DNA of 64,000 nucleotides from Affinundibacterium nitidum (GCF_014284155.1 NZ_JACOFZ010000002.1:514469-578468), one strand, 5' to 3'. Positions 27,279 through 37,931 are shown, counted from the stretch's first letter. Numbers and translations are program-made. The notes: generated by a model not told the origin, from the letters alone.

Positions 27279-27932
27279 TCAAACAGATTTTTCTAAGTCC
27301 TTGAGTGCCTGCTGCAAATTCTCTAGCTTGGTGTACCCAGAAGCAATCATGTGCAAGCCGTTTTCTTTAACCACACAGAGAACTGGGTACCCTCGAATTC
27401 CCCAACGTTGTATCTGCTCAAAATGCTGCCGTGTTTCGTCATGTGTTGATGGTGATTGTAAAGTTTCGAGGTAGCTCTCAATATCATAGGCGCCTGCACC
27501 GTCTTGATTCAACGCTTCGACGCAAATCTCAGCCAATACTGTTTCATTGGTCACATCTTTAGCTTCTGCGTAGAAAGCATGCTGAATCGCGCGAAATACC
27601 CTGAGCAAGTCACCGGCATCGCCATCATCAGCCAATAATTTGGCGGTAACTACAGCTCGACATGCAGGCTCGGTATTGTAGATAAAACCTGGCTTATTCA
27701 TGCCTGTCATGTCGAATGGCAAACCACTGACATCAGCGACTTTCTGCCAATGCGACAAGATCATCTGACGCGTATCATCGTCCATCACTTCCGTGTTATA
27801 CGCACGTAAGCCACCAAGTACGATATCAAGTTGCGCGCCAGGTAGTGTCTCCAATAATTTACTCAGTTCAAGGCTAAATCCATAGCACCATGAACACATG
27901 GGGTCAGCGATATACAAAAATTTATTCGACAT
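27279..27932 (-). CDS. DsbA-family (FrnE-like) thioredoxin-fold protein
   Basis: This is a cytoplasmic-type DsbA superfamily protein with no signal peptide. The CxxC motif is CSWC at residues 13-16, in ADPMCSWCYGFS. An all-alpha insertion follows, and the cis-proline region is RGYPVLCVV. The 217-residue length fits the family. GAGGAA is upstream of the ATG. Proteins of this kind act as thiol oxidoreductases or isomerases, but the partner here is unknown. It is 44 bp upstream of the anmK stop codon on the same strand and may be part of its transcript. Confidence 0.88.
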   Translation of the reverse strand: MSNKFLYIADPMCSWCYGFSLELSKLLETLPGAQLDIVLGGLRAYNTEVMDDDTRQMILSHWQKVADVSGLPFDMTGMNKPGFIYNTEPACRAVVTAKLLADDGDAGDLLRVFRAIQHAFYAEAKDVTNETVLAEICVEALNQDGAGAYDIESYLETLQSPSTHDETRQHFEQIQRWGIRGYPVLCVVKENGLHMIASGYTKLENLQQALKDLEKSV

Positions 27933-27976
27933 AATTCCTCTTTAACGATACTTTGACGCAATGCATTGATCCGCAG

Positions 27977-29089
27977 TTATGCGGGATACAATGCACCTAA
28001 AATTCGCTCACCACGAGCACCAGTGACTTCCGCCAAGTTACCTGGGCGTCTCTGCACAAAACATTGTGCGAGCCATGCAAAGGCAAGTGCCTCCACTTGC
28101 TCAGGGGCGACGCCTAATTCCGCTGTCGATTTCACCGGCACCGGCGATAGCTCTTGTCCTAAGTTGCGCATGAGGGTGGCATTGAATACACCGCCGCCAC
28201 AAACATAGATTTCAGAAACACCACCAGCATGGTGACGAATTTGATCCGCAATTGTTTTTGCAGTAAAGGCGCACAAAGTAGCCTGCACATCGACTGGCGA
28301 AACACTTGCAAATTCTTGCAAAATTTGATCGAGCCAATGCATGCGAAAAAGATCTCGTCCGGTGCTTTTTGGTGGTGGCAGTTGTAGAAAAGGTTCATCA
28401 TAAAGCCGCACGAGCAAAGCGTCATGGACCGCACCTTGGTTCGCCCATACACCGTCAGCGTCATAGGTTTGCCCTTGATGTCGCTCTATCCACCCATCCA
28501 TCAATACGTTACCTGGACCAGTATCAAAACCGACGGTCGAGCCGTCTGCACGTAAAACGCTGATATTACTGATGCCGCCGATATTCACCACGACTCTGCA
28601 TTTTCCAAGACTTCCAAAAATAGCACGATGAAAAGCAGGTACAAGAGGCGCTCCTTGACCTCCCGCGGCCACGTCGCGACTACGGAAATCAGCGATAACA
28701 TCAATGCAAGTGAGTTCAGCCAACAAGGCAGGATTATTCGTTTGACGTGTATATCCGAGCTCGGGTCTGTGGCGTATGGTTTGACCATGAACCCCGATCG
28801 CACTTACCTTACTTCCGCTAGCATTCTGCATTAATTGACGAACACATTGCGCGTATATTTGCGTCACCGCATTAGCGAGAAGTGCTTCGCGATGAATTTC
28901 ATCTTCACCATTTTGTTGCAAGGCTAAGGCTTGCGATCTTATTCCACTGTGAAAGGGGATGTGTGCGTTGGCGATGATTTCCATCGGCGCGCCAGCTTGC
29001 TCGGGCAATTGTACTAGCACCCCATCGACACCATCCAAGCTCGTGCCCGACATTAAGCCTATATAAATAGAAGAAGTAAGCTCACTCAC
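27977..29089 (-). CDS. anmK: Anhydro-N-acetylmuramic acid kinase
   Basis: This enzyme of peptidoglycan recycling phosphorylates and opens 1,6-anhydro-MurNAc to MurNAc-6-phosphate. It begins IYIGLMSGTSLDGVDGVLVQ, and VNIGGISNISVL, FDTGPGNVLMDGWIE and VYVCGGGVFN-like segments (IYVCGGGVFN) complete the ATP and sugar sites. The start chosen is GTG at 29089, which gives 370 residues, like E. coli AnmK. A GTG 36 bp upstream lies inside the terminator hairpin of the preceding gene and is unlikely. Its neighbour is an M23 peptidase, so the locus handles cell-wall turnover. Confidence 0.95.
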   Translation of the reverse strand: MSELTSSIYIGLMSGTSLDGVDGVLVQLPEQAGAPMEIIANAHIPFHSGIRSQALALQQNGEDEIHREALLANAVTQIYAQCVRQLMQNASGSKVSAIGVHGQTIRHRPELGYTRQTNNPALLAELTCIDVIADFRSRDVAAGGQGAPLVPAFHRAIFGSLGKCRVVVNIGGISNISVLRADGSTVGFDTGPGNVLMDGWIERHQGQTYDADGVWANQGAVHDALLVRLYDEPFLQLPPPKSTGRDLFRMHWLDQILQEFASVSPVDVQATLCAFTAKTIADQIRHHAGGVSEIYVCGGGVFNATLMRNLGQELSPVPVKSTAELGVAPEQVEALAFAWLAQCFVQRRPGNLAEVTGARGERILGALYPA

Positions 29090-29106
29090 AGAATTCTCAA
29101 TTTCGA

Positions 29107-29136
29107 ATAAAAAAGCCGAACACACGGTTCGGCTTT
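29107..29136 (-). terminator. Terminator after the M23 peptidase gene
   Basis: On the minus strand the 10-bp perfect stem AAAGCCGAAC/GTTCGGCTTT with a 5-nt loop is followed by T residues. It lies 24 bp past the peptidase stop and 18 bp before the anmK start, and helps reject an upstream anmK start. Confidence 0.88.
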
Positions 29137-29159
29137 GTTGATGTGTTTCTCAGTTTACC

Positions 29160-30557
29160 TCAGCGTGCTGCCACTCGTGCAGCAGAGCCGCGCTCTGGAC
29201 GCAATAATGCAAAACGATGTTCCATATCTGCCGCAACCGTGCGGAAGCGCGGCATTTCGTTCGCTGCCAAAGCCGCCGCACTTTGAACGCTGATCGAGTT
29301 CGGATCACGCGCTTCGTTATTGACACGGAATTCGTAATGCAAGTGCGGCCCGGTTGACCAGCCAGTGGAACCAACGTAACCGATGACTTCACCTTGCATT
29401 ACACGCGCACCTTTACGCATACTCGGTGCGATGCGACTCATGTGGCCATACGCAGTGCTATAGCCATTCCAGTGTTTAATAATCACCATGTTGCCGTAAC
29501 CGCCTTGCACACCAGCGTGGTCGATAGTGCCATCAGCAGACGCCCGAATTGGTGTGCCAGTAACTGCTGCGAAATCAATCCCCTTGTGTTGCTTCCACTT
29601 ACCAGAGATTGGATGCAAGCGCATCGAGAAACCAGAGGAAATACGAGAGAACTCCAATGGTGACTTCAAGAAAGCCTTCTTGAGTGATTTACCATCGAAG
29701 CTGTAGTAACCGCCCTCACCCGCACCTTCGTCAAACCAAACGGCTTGGAATAATTTACCGGCATTTCTAAACTCGCCAGACAATAAACGGCCTGTTTTCA
29801 CCATTTCGCCGTTTTGCCAGAAAGTTTCGTAGACAATATTGAAGTAATCCCCACGTTGCAATTTGTAGAAATCGATATTCGTCTCAAACATTTTGACGAT
29901 TTGATCAGCCACAGCACCTGGGATCAATGCCTTGTCAGTCGCGACATACAAAGAAGATTGAATATCACCAGAACGCATTTCAATGCGGCGCTCAAATTGT
30001 TCCGTGATTTCTTCTGCTTTAAATTCGCCATGCTCATCACGTGCGATCAACAAAGTTTTATTGCCTTTATTGCCATCATCTTGCACGCTAACGCGTAACC
30101 ATTCCAACAAACCGTCATCGGTGGTTTTAGCGCGAACCGATTTACCTGCGCGGGCTTGCATTAAGCCACGAGCGATAGAGTCGCTTTTGATAAAGCCTGT
30201 TGCCTTTGCATCATCAACACCAAGACGCTGCAGCAGTGAAGCTAAGCTATCACCGCGCTGAATCTTTTCTTCTTTAATGAAGTGTTGTTGTTGCAAGATG
30301 ATTTTCGCCATTTGCTCTTCGAGTGAAGGTAATGGCAATTCTTGCAAGATGGTTTTGACAGGGAGATTAGAGGCATCTGGTGCCAATGGCGCAACACCTA
30401 CCGCGCCGACTGCACAAACGGCAAAGAACAAAGCTGTAAAGGAAATCACGCGAGATGGACGCATACTGCGTACATTTTGCACTGCTGAATGAATCACTTC
30501 CTGGGCTTTAACTTGCGTAGTTGCAGCTAGATGACGGAATTTATCGGATAAACGCAT
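29160..30557 (-). CDS. M23 family metallopeptidase (MepM-like murein endopeptidase)
   Basis: This is a probable membrane-anchored peptidoglycan endopeptidase. One membrane helix lies at about residues 37-57 (VISFTALFFAVCAVGAVGV), followed by an OapA/LysM-like N-terminal region (GDSLASLLQRLGV). The LytM/M23 domain in the C-terminal third has the zinc ligands in KQHKGIDFA and in GPHLHYEFRVN. Length is 465. It is divergent from tyrS and next to anmK, an order seen across betaproteobacteria. I see no convincing Shine-Dalgarno before the ATG. Confidence 0.93.
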   Translation of the reverse strand: MRLSDKFRHLAATTQVKAQEVIHSAVQNVRSMRPSRVISFTALFFAVCAVGAVGVAPLAPDASNLPVKTILQELPLPSLEEQMAKIILQQQHFIKEEKIQRGDSLASLLQRLGVDDAKATGFIKSDSIARGLMQARAGKSVRAKTTDDGLLEWLRVSVQDDGNKGNKTLLIARDEHGEFKAEEITEQFERRIEMRSGDIQSSLYVATDKALIPGAVADQIVKMFETNIDFYKLQRGDYFNIVYETFWQNGEMVKTGRLLSGEFRNAGKLFQAVWFDEGAGEGGYYSFDGKSLKKAFLKSPLEFSRISSGFSMRLHPISGKWKQHKGIDFAAVTGTPIRASADGTIDHAGVQGGYGNMVIIKHWNGYSTAYGHMSRIAPSMRKGARVMQGEVIGYVGSTGWSTGPHLHYEFRVNNEARDPNSISVQSAAALAANEMPRFRTVAADMEHRFALLRPERGSAARVAAR

Positions 30558-30838
30558 GCAATAAGTTAAAATTAGGGTTTCGCAGCCAGCTCTTGGTGGA
30601 GCGCTACGAACAGAGTGTTAGCAAACCCACTCCTTTTTATTTTTTATTAACTTAAGGTGGGGCTTCAATTTGGTCGCCTGATTGTAAAGCAAATGGCGAA
30701 TAATGCAAGCAACCGATTATGGTTGCAGGCATCAAAGAATGCCACTCCTGTTACACAATATTTAGAATTAAGTTGATTTAACATAAACTTACTTTGTTGA
30801 TAGCACCGCATACGTAAACACTTTATAGAAACATCATC

Positions 30839-32098
30839 ATGACTTCGCCACAATCTACAGAAAAAGCGCCAACCGCCTCCAAACTCTTGCCACTCTCCGA
30901 CGCAGTACAGCACGCACTCGCTGTCACCAAACGTGGAGTGGACGAACTCTTGATCGAATCTGAGTTCGCACAAAAATTGGCGCGCAGTGAACAAAGTGGC
31001 AAACCTTTGCGTATCAAACTCGGTTTAGATCCCACTGCGCCTGACTTGCACTTAGGCCATACCGTGGTGCTCAACAAAATGCGCCAACTACAAGATCTTG
31101 GCCATACGGTGATTTTCTTGATCGGCGACTTCACGTCCATGATCGGTGACCCATCAGGTCGCAATGCAACGCGCCCACCGTTGACTCGCGAAAAAATCGA
31201 AGAGAACGCGCAGACTTATTTCAAACAAGCGTCTTTAGTATTAGATGCTAGCAAAACAGAGATTCGCTACAACTCCGAATGGTGCGACGCGCTGGGTTCA
31301 CGCGGCATGATTCAATTGGCGTCTCGCTACACAGTGGCGCGTATGATGGAACGTGATGATTTCACGAAACGCTTCAAAGCTGGCACACCGATTTCCGTGC
31401 ATGAGTTCCTCTATCCATTGATGCAAGGCTATGATTCTGTGGCTTTGCATGCCGATCTCGAACTCGGTGGCACTGATCAAAAATTTAACTTGTTAGTGGG
31501 TCGTGAATTACAAAAAGACTTCGGCCAAGAGCAGCAATGTATCTTGACCATGCCTCTGCTCGAAGGTTTGGATGGCGTGGAGAAGATGTCGAAGTCCAAG
31601 AACAACTACATCGCGATTACTGAACCCGCAAATACCATGTTCGCAAAAGTCATGAGTATTTCGGATGAAATGATGTGGCGTTACTACGACCTCTTGTCTT
31701 TCTGCTCGCTCGAGCAAATCGCGCAGTACAAAAAATCGGCTGCAGAAGGTCAAAATCCACGCGACATCAAAGTGGCCATCGCACAAGAAATCGTCACACG
31801 CTTCCACAGTAAACAAGCGGCGGATGATGCCTTAACGGATTTCGTCAATCGTTCTAAAGGCGGCATCCCAGATGATATCCCTGAGATCAGTCTCAGTGGT
31901 GCTCCTATCGGTATCGCTCAATTATTAAAGCAAGCCAACCTCTGCGCCTCTACTTCCGAAGCAATGCGCATGGTCGACCAAGGTGGCGTGCGTATCGATG
32001 GATCCGTCATAAGCGATAAAGCATTGCAAGTACAAGCAGGTACCGTGGTGCTGCAAGTAGGGAAACGTAAATTCGCTAAAGTTAACCTATCAGCATGA
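30839..32098 (+). CDS. tyrS: Tyrosyl-tRNA synthetase
   Basis: This class I aminoacyl-tRNA synthetase charges tRNA-Tyr. The HIGH motif is HLGH at residues 71-74 ([14 protein letters not shown]) and the KMSKS loop is at about 249-253 ([12 protein letters not shown]). The C-terminal S4-like RNA-binding domain includes [13 protein letters not shown]. The 419 residues form the TyrRS type with the long insertion common in this lineage. Its stop overlaps the dtd start by 4 bp (ATGA), so tyrS, dtd and the phosphatase gene are translationally coupled. Confidence 0.98.
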   Translation: MTSPQSTEKAPTASKLLPLSDAVQHALAVTKRGVDELLIESEFAQKLARSEQSGKPLRIKLGLDPTAPDLHLGHTVVLNKMRQLQDLGHTVIFLIGDFTSMIGDPSGRNATRPPLTREKIEENAQTYFKQASLVLDASKTEIRYNSEWCDALGSRGMIQLASRYTVARMMERDDFTKRFKAGTPISVHEFLYPLMQGYDSVALHADLELGGTDQKFNLLVGRELQKDFGQEQQCILTMPLLEGLDGVEKMSKSKNNYIAITEPANTMFAKVMSISDEMMWRYYDLLSFCSLEQIAQYKKSAAEGQNPRDIKVAIAQEIVTRFHSKQAADDALTDFVNRSKGGIPDDIPEISLSGAPIGIAQLLKQANLCASTSEAMRMVDQGGVRIDGSVISDKALQVQAGTVVLQVGKRKFAKVNLSA

Positions 32099-32550
32099 TC
32101 GCTCTGCTACAACGGGTTACCTGTGCCAAAGTCGAAGTCGATGGCGCCTTAGTGGGTGCGATCGACAAAGGCTTAATGGTCTTGGTTTGCGCTGAACGCG
32201 AAGACACGGAACAAGATGCGCAACAACTGTTGGGCAAGTTATTGAGCTACCGTGTGTTCAGTGATGATGCAGGAAAGATGAATCGCAGTGTCAAAGACGT
32301 GGCAGGTGGACTCTTATTGGTTCCTCAATTTACCTTGGCAGCCGATACGCAATCCGGAACTCGCCCATCTTTTACCCCAGCAGCACCGCCAGCCTTGGGG
32401 AAACAGTTGTTTGATTACTTCGTGGCGCAAGCAAGACTGCAGCATCCCCAAGTCGAAACCGGACAGTTCGGTGCCGACATGCAAGTGAGTTTGACCAATG
32501 ACGGACCAGTCACTTTTTGGCTGCAAACCAAAGCAAAGAAAAACCAGTGA
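32095..32550 (+). CDS. dtd: D-aminoacyl-tRNA deacylase
   Basis: This enzyme removes D-amino acids wrongly attached to tRNA, for example D-Tyr-tRNA. Motifs are [49 protein letters not shown] and the trans-facing NDGPVTFWL with the GP dipeptide near the C-terminus. At 151 residues it is full length. Overlap with tyrS (ATGA) is functionally apt, because mischarged D-Tyr-tRNA is its classic substrate. Confidence 0.97.
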   Translation: MIALLQRVTCAKVEVDGALVGAIDKGLMVLVCAEREDTEQDAQQLLGKLLSYRVFSDDAGKMNRSVKDVAGGLLLVPQFTLAADTQSGTRPSFTPAAPPALGKQLFDYFVAQARLQHPQVETGQFGADMQVSLTNDGPVTFWLQTKAKKNQ

Positions 32551-33200
32551 CTGACATTCTTTTGATTCGCCACGGCGAGACCGCATGGAATGCCGTCCGT
32601 AAATTGCAAGGCCACCTCGATATTCCTCTGAACGAAGAAGGACTACGCCAAGCCAAAGCATTGGCAAAGCATTTGCAAAACGAGAAACTCGATGCGATTA
32701 TTTCCAGCGATTTGCAAAGAGCCATGCAAACGGCGCAAGCGATCGCCGATCTACAAAACACATCGCTACAAATCAATCCGCAGCTTCGTGAACGCTGTTT
32801 CGGTGATTTCGAAGGTAAGCTGTACAGCGAGCTACCTGAACTCTATCCAGAAGCTTATGCGCAATGGCGTAGCCGCGATCCGGATTTTCACTTCCCCGCA
32901 AAGACAGATGGCAGCGACAACCACGGTGAAAGCATACGCGAATTTCACACGCGGACCATTTCCTGTATTCAGCATTACGCCCAACTATACGCGGGCAAAC
33001 GCATTGCCTTAGTCGCCCACGGAGGCGTACTTGAATGCGCATGGCGCGAAGCGACAGGCTTGCCTTTGAACGCAGAACGCACCGTCACCATTTATAACGC
33101 CAGCATCAATCGCTTTTGTTTCGAACAAGGTCCTCTCAAGTTGGTTCAATGGGGGCAAATCGAGCATCTCAGCGATGACATTATGGATGAGCTCAACTAA
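32547..33200 (+). CDS. Histidine phosphatase (phosphoglycerate mutase-like)
   Basis: This is a cytoplasmic phosphatase of the histidine acid superfamily. The catalytic RHG motif is in [11 protein letters not shown] and the second histidine is in [10 protein letters not shown]. The start chosen is GTG at 32547, overlapping the dtd stop codon by 3 bp, which gives [11 protein letters not shown]; a start 30 bp upstream would lie inside dtd and add unrelated residues. The 217-residue length fits the GpmB-like group. The substrate is unknown: names such as phosphoglycerate mutase or alpha-ribazole phosphatase cannot be separated by sequence alone. Confidence 0.93.
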   Translation: MTDILLIRHGETAWNAVRKLQGHLDIPLNEEGLRQAKALAKHLQNEKLDAIISSDLQRAMQTAQAIADLQNTSLQINPQLRERCFGDFEGKLYSELPELYPEAYAQWRSRDPDFHFPAKTDGSDNHGESIREFHTRTISCIQHYAQLYAGKRIALVAHGGVLECAWREATGLPLNAERTVTIYNASINRFCFEQGPLKLVQWGQIEHLSDDIMDELN

Positions 33201-33316
33201 GTCCCAATTCAAAACTGAGCGCGCTAACCACGCCATTCATTGATCAATAAAATTGACTAAATTGCATTTTCAATGGAAAATAATTAACTTTTTTTTAAAC
33301 ATTGATTTAATCTTTT

Positions 33317-35512
33317 ATGCACCATTTCACCAAAGGCACACTTAGCCTTTCTATCGCTTCCCTCTTTTCACTCGCCACCACAAGCGCTCTTGCGCAAGAA
33401 AATAGTACAAAACCAAACACGACGACTGCGCCTCAAACTGGAAAAAAAGAAGCCGAACCAGTCAAGACGCAGCAAGTTGAAATCAAAGCACAAACCGAAG
33501 TCGAACTTGGTCGCAAAGATGCGGCTGCGAAAACCGTCGTCAGCAATGCCGAGCTGACGCGTTACGGCGATACCAATGTCGCAGAAGCAATGAAGCGCGT
33601 ACCAGGCGTGACGGTAGTCAAGGGTGTAATGCAATTGCCGGGCATGGGTTCTGGCTACACGCAGGTGCTCGTCGATGGTGAGCCACCTCGTGGCATCAAT
33701 ATTAATGATATTCCGATGAGTACGATTGAACGCGTAGAGATCTATCGTCTTGGCAGCGCCGAGTTCAGTAGTCAGGCCATGGCAGGAACCATCAATATCG
33801 TGTTGAAGAAGGTACCGCGAGCTGCGCAACAACAGCTGAAATTAGGTTTGAGTCATGATGTCTCGACCTCGCCCCGCATTGAATGGACCAGCTCAGACAA
33901 GAAGGATAATCTTAGTTACTCCTTGTCTGTTTCAGCTGGAGAATATCGCTTTCAATTCCCCAATTCGGTGCTGACTTCCGAGTATGATCAGCGCCAACAG
34001 TTGATACGCCAAGATCTCCAAAGTTCCGCGGATTGGTCGAGCGCTAAACAGCTCTATATCAATCCTATCATTCAATATCGTGGCAAAGATGGCCTTAGCA
34101 TACGTTCAGCCACTTCTATAGCGAGTAACGATGCTGACAATCGATCAGAGCAAACTTACGACTTCCTGTTAGGACGCAGCCTTCCCATTCAGAGGATCGT
34201 TTCAAACAATACCTCACGCTCTAAAGGCGGCAATACATCAATAAAAATAAGTAGTCCATTCTTTATTGACGCAAAGCTAGATCTGACGATTGGTTTGAAC
34301 GGCAACACTTCGCGTGACCATGGCAATGAGGTGAACTATGCTAACTCGACACAAATTGACTATATCCGTAATACCGCTATCAATAACCGTAGCGGTGGTG
34401 CAAGTAGTACGTTAAAGGTCACGGCGCCTAGTAATGCCGAGCATGACATTGTTGGCGGTTGGAATTTTTCCACTCGTACCAACAACGACAGGCGTATTCA
34501 AAGCGACGTAGGACCAAGTTATAGCACGCCATTTCAAAGCCAAGAAGATACTCACTCAGTGGTTGATAACATCGCTTTCTTTGCACAAGACGAATGGAAA
34601 TTCCGCAAAGAGTCCTCTGCCTATTTCGGCCTACGGTGGGAGTCCGTACGCGTCAAGAGTGACGGTAGTAGTCAGACCAGCGTGACGAACAACTCAAGTG
34701 TATGGAGCCCTATCATTCAAACGCTGTGGCAACTCAATGACGAGAACACTGACCGTGTTCGTCTCGGGGTTTCACGCACCTATAAAGCTCCACCTAACTT
34801 TGCACTGACCTCACCGAAATTCATCGTTTCGAATAACTCGATTGATAATCCAAGCTTCCGCGGCAACCCACTGTTACGACCTGAGCTCGCTTGGTCTTTA
34901 CAAACATCCTACGAGCATAATGATAAAGAGGAATTCAGTTACAGTATTAAGGCCGTCGTCAGAAGAATTACCGACATCCATCGCAACCAAATCAGTTACT
35001 TTGACAACGCATGGTGGCAGCGTATCGTGAATGCGGGAGAAGGTAGCTCTAAAGTCCTAAGCTTTGAGACCCAATTCCCTTTGAAGCGCTTTATCAACGA
35101 CGCACCGAATATCGACTTCAGCTTTTACGTCGGCAGAACTTGGTCTTCAGTTTCCTACTTGCCGAAACCAGACAACCTACTGGTATCAGGCAAATTGAGC
35201 GCGAATTTTAGCATCGATTACAAAGCGAAAGACGTGCCTCTCACGCTGGGTACCAGTATGCGTTACCAAGATTCCAATCCTATCCGAATAAACGACGTGC
35301 GTCGCAACATTGGCCATTCCAGCGTCGACATGGATACTTACTCTTTGTGGAAAATATCGCCAAAGACATCCTTGCGCTTGTCTATTGATAATTTACTCAA
35401 ACGCAAGCGATCATTCTTAGGTGAGTACACCACAAAAGAAAGTGTGATCACACGAGATCTCACATCAAAATCTTATCGGAACGTCCGTCTAAATTTCGAA
35501 CATAGCTTCTAA
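33317..35512 (+). CDS. TonB-dependent outer membrane receptor
   Basis: This is an outer-membrane beta-barrel with an N-terminal plug that imports a ligand using TonB energy. A signal peptide (SLSIASLFSLATTSALA) is followed by a spacer rich in T, K and E. The TonB box may be near QQVEIKAQ. The plug domain contains VSNAELTRYGDTNVAEAMKR, VPGVTV and AGTINIVLKK. The barrel ends with the aromatic C-terminal signature LNFEHSF. Length 731 is usual. It stands convergent to a LacI-GH92 pair, which hints at glycan uptake, but siderophore receptors look similar and no SusD-like gene is present. Confidence 0.92.
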   Translation: MHHFTKGTLSLSIASLFSLATTSALAQENSTKPNTTTAPQTGKKEAEPVKTQQVEIKAQTEVELGRKDAAAKTVVSNAELTRYGDTNVAEAMKRVPGVTVVKGVMQLPGMGSGYTQVLVDGEPPRGININDIPMSTIERVEIYRLGSAEFSSQAMAGTINIVLKKVPRAAQQQLKLGLSHDVSTSPRIEWTSSDKKDNLSYSLSVSAGEYRFQFPNSVLTSEYDQRQQLIRQDLQSSADWSSAKQLYINPIIQYRGKDGLSIRSATSIASNDADNRSEQTYDFLLGRSLPIQRIVSNNTSRSKGGNTSIKISSPFFIDAKLDLTIGLNGNTSRDHGNEVNYANSTQIDYIRNTAINNRSGGASSTLKVTAPSNAEHDIVGGWNFSTRTNNDRRIQSDVGPSYSTPFQSQEDTHSVVDNIAFFAQDEWKFRKESSAYFGLRWESVRVKSDGSSQTSVTNNSSVWSPIIQTLWQLNDENTDRVRLGVSRTYKAPPNFALTSPKFIVSNNSIDNPSFRGNPLLRPELAWSLQTSYEHNDKEEFSYSIKAVVRRITDIHRNQISYFDNAWWQRIVNAGEGSSKVLSFETQFPLKRFINDAPNIDFSFYVGRTWSSVSYLPKPDNLLVSGKLSANFSIDYKAKDVPLTLGTSMRYQDSNPIRINDVRRNIGHSSVDMDTYSLWKISPKTSLRLSIDNLLKRKRSFLGEYTTKESVITRDLTSKSYRNVRLNFEHSF

Positions 35513-35532
35513 GTAAGTAAATAAGTAAGAAG

Positions 35533-35567
35533 AAGCGCCGTTCATGAATCCCATGACGGCGCTTTTG
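35533..35567 (+). terminator. Terminator after the TonB-dependent receptor
   Basis: The stem AAGCGCCGT/ACGGCGCTT (35533-35541 and 35556-35564) is extended by CATG/CATG after a one-base bulge and followed by TTTTG. It lies 21 bp past the receptor stop and separates it from the convergent GH92 gene. Confidence 0.85.
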
Positions 35568-35591
35568 TTTTACACAAAATCTCTTATCGGA

Positions 35592-37931
35592 TCATTGATA
35601 CGCCGTCTGTGTATACGGACGAGCATCTAACTTACTACCCCATTCCTTGTTCGGTTTGGACTGCATCACAAATACTAATTCACCACCTGCGGTGATCTGT
35701 TCATGCGTGATGAAATTACGATGCAAAGCTTGGCCATTTAAACGCACACTGCCCACATACATATTCGCCTTGCTCAGATTTTCTGCGCGTATCGTAAAGC
35801 GTTTTCCGTTTGGAAGATTCAATACAGTTTTATCGAGGAAAGGTCGCCCAATGATGTATTCGTTACTGCCAGGCGCCACAGGATAAAAACCAAAACTGGT
35901 GAACGCCAACCACGCTGACATCTGACCTAAGTCGTCGTTCCCAGATAAACCATCAGCTTTGGCTTGATACTGACTATCAACAATTTGCTGTAAACGGGCT
36001 TGAGTTTTCCATGGCGCGCCAAAGTAGTTGTAGAGATAAGCAACGTGATGTGAGGGCTCATTGCCGTGTGCATAATGACCGATCAAGCCCGAAATATCCT
36101 CCATGTGTGCGTAGATTTTCTCATCGACCTTGGCGTCAAATACTTGGTCGATCTTGGCAATCGCAGCAGCATCGCCGCCAAGCATAGCAATCAGGCCCGC
36201 ATTGTCGTGTGGCATATACCAAGAATACTGCCAAGCACTACCCTCCGTATAATCACTTCCAAAATTAGAGACCGCTGGGTCGAAAGGCACGCGGAATTCG
36301 CCATTGGCCTTGCGGGCACGAATGAAGCCCGTTCTCACATCAAACACATTGCGATAATTCTGTGCGCGCGCATAGAACTTTTTAGCGATATCGGCCTTGC
36401 CCATTTTCTCGGCCATGCGTGCAATCGTCCAATCATCAAAGGCGTATTCAACCGTTTTAGATGCCGCTTCCGGTTCAAGGTCGGTCGGCACGTAGCCGTA
36501 TTTCATATAATGTTGCAAGCCGCCGTACGGACCATATTCCGCGCTTTTCACCATGGCATTTAAGGCTGCATCGGCATCAAAGTCATTGATGCCTTTCATG
36601 TATAAATCCGCGATCACGGGCACTGCGTGATAACCAATCATGCACCAAGTCTCTAAACCATGGAACTGCCACACAGGTAGGATGCCATCTGGGCTATGCT
36701 GCTGCGAGGCGACTAAGGATTTCACAAAATCCGTATTACGTTGTGCGGGTTGAATCAAGCTTAGCAAAGGGTGCAATGCGCGGTAAGTGTCCCACAAAGA
36801 GAAGGTCGAGTGGAAGCGATACCCGTTAGCTTGATGAACTTGATTATCAGGGCCGCGATATTGGCCGTCGATATCCATGAACAAGCTTGGGCCCATCATA
36901 CTGTGATACAGCGCAGTGTAAGCCATCGTCCGCATCTCAGGCTTGGCTTCGATCTGAACAGCAGACAAAGCCTGATGCCAAGCATCGCTCGCCTTTTGTC
37001 TTTCCACTGCAAAATCCCAAGACGGCATTTCTTGAAGATTAGCGATCGCACCTTCTTCGCTGACTGCTGAGATCGCCACTTTAACCATCACAGTCTGATC
37101 CGTAGGCATCCCAAAGTCAAATGAAGCGACGATGGCTTTACCTTCTATTTTGACTTTATCCTTACCATTGCTGCCAGGCCCAGCGAAGCCACGGTACTCA
37201 ACGCCATCTTCTCGGTTCTGAATATCTCGACTCTGAAATGGCGTTGAGAATTGCATCGCAAAATACAGCTGACGACCAGGCGCCCAACCACGGGTCTCGC
37301 GCATACCGGTCACCAAGGTGTTACTGCGCACACGCATGCTCGACCACAAATTCTTTGTTTTGTAATCGTAAATACTGCTGCGCAAATCGACCATCATTCT
37401 GGCTTCTTCGCCCTTCGCGTAACGATAGCGATGCAAGCCAACACGATCACTGGCCGTCAATTCAGCATCGATCGCATGATCAAGCAACTTCACCGAATAG
37501 TAACCAGGCTCCGCCTTTTCTTGCTGATGACTAAAACGCGAACGATAACCGCTATAGGCACGTTCTGGATAGCCGGGCTCCCATTTCGTTTCGCCGCTAT
37601 AGGGCATCACCAAAATATCACCGAGATCGGAGTGACCAGTGCCCGAAAAATGCGTATGTGAAAAGCCCAGGATGGAGTCGTCTTCGTAACGATAACCCGC
37701 TGCCCATGGATAACTTTGTTTGAAGTGTCGCACTTGCGTATCGGGGCTCAACTGCACCATTCCAAACGGTCTCGTCGCACCAGGGAAAGTGTGCCCATCT
37801 CCACCAGTTCCGATGAATACATTCACCGCGGCGACTGGACTATTTTTATCGGCAGCGCAGGCGCTGAAAGTCATACCACCACTCACTATCACGGTGAGTG
37901 CCGCTAGCATAAATCGGGTTCGAGTTAACAT
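35592..37931 (-). CDS. GH92 alpha-mannosidase
   Basis: This exported calcium-dependent exo-alpha-mannosidase of glycoside hydrolase family 92 trims mannose from N-glycans or mannans. The start at 37931 has AAGGA 6 nt upstream and gives a signal sequence ending near FSACAAD; the cysteine may be lipidated but the lipobox is imperfect. Family motifs include NVFIGTGGDGHTFPGATRPFG, FSHTHFSGTGHSDLGD, a glutamate-bearing SKTVEYAFDDW, HGNEPSHHVAYLYNY and GNDDLGQMSAW (aspartates of the catalytic centre in known GH92 enzymes). Mature length is near 755, normal. A LacI regulator gene lies 48 bp upstream on the same strand. Confidence 0.95.
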   Translation of the reverse strand: MLTRTRFMLAALTVIVSGGMTFSACAADKNSPVAAVNVFIGTGGDGHTFPGATRPFGMVQLSPDTQVRHFKQSYPWAAGYRYEDDSILGFSHTHFSGTGHSDLGDILVMPYSGETKWEPGYPERAYSGYRSRFSHQQEKAEPGYYSVKLLDHAIDAELTASDRVGLHRYRYAKGEEARMMVDLRSSIYDYKTKNLWSSMRVRSNTLVTGMRETRGWAPGRQLYFAMQFSTPFQSRDIQNREDGVEYRGFAGPGSNGKDKVKIEGKAIVASFDFGMPTDQTVMVKVAISAVSEEGAIANLQEMPSWDFAVERQKASDAWHQALSAVQIEAKPEMRTMAYTALYHSMMGPSLFMDIDGQYRGPDNQVHQANGYRFHSTFSLWDTYRALHPLLSLIQPAQRNTDFVKSLVASQQHSPDGILPVWQFHGLETWCMIGYHAVPVIADLYMKGINDFDADAALNAMVKSAEYGPYGGLQHYMKYGYVPTDLEPEAASKTVEYAFDDWTIARMAEKMGKADIAKKFYARAQNYRNVFDVRTGFIRARKANGEFRVPFDPAVSNFGSDYTEGSAWQYSWYMPHDNAGLIAMLGGDAAAIAKIDQVFDAKVDEKIYAHMEDISGLIGHYAHGNEPSHHVAYLYNYFGAPWKTQARLQQIVDSQYQAKADGLSGNDDLGQMSAWLAFTSFGFYPVAPGSNEYIIGRPFLDKTVLNLPNGKRFTIRAENLSKANMYVGSVRLNGQALHRNFITHEQITAGGELVFVMQSKPNKEWGSKLDARPYTQTAYQ

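Noticed and set aside
29090-29125. A GTG start for anmK 36 bp upstream of the one chosen
   Set aside because: It lies inside the terminator hairpin of the preceding gene, and the shorter protein matches the usual AnmK length.
33241-33316. AT-rich sequence before the TonB receptor considered as a Fur box, and the palindrome ATTTTC-AATG-GAAAAT as a LacI operator
   Set aside because: The match to the Fur consensus is poor. The palindrome lacks the usual central CG of LacI operators. Neither is supported enough to list.
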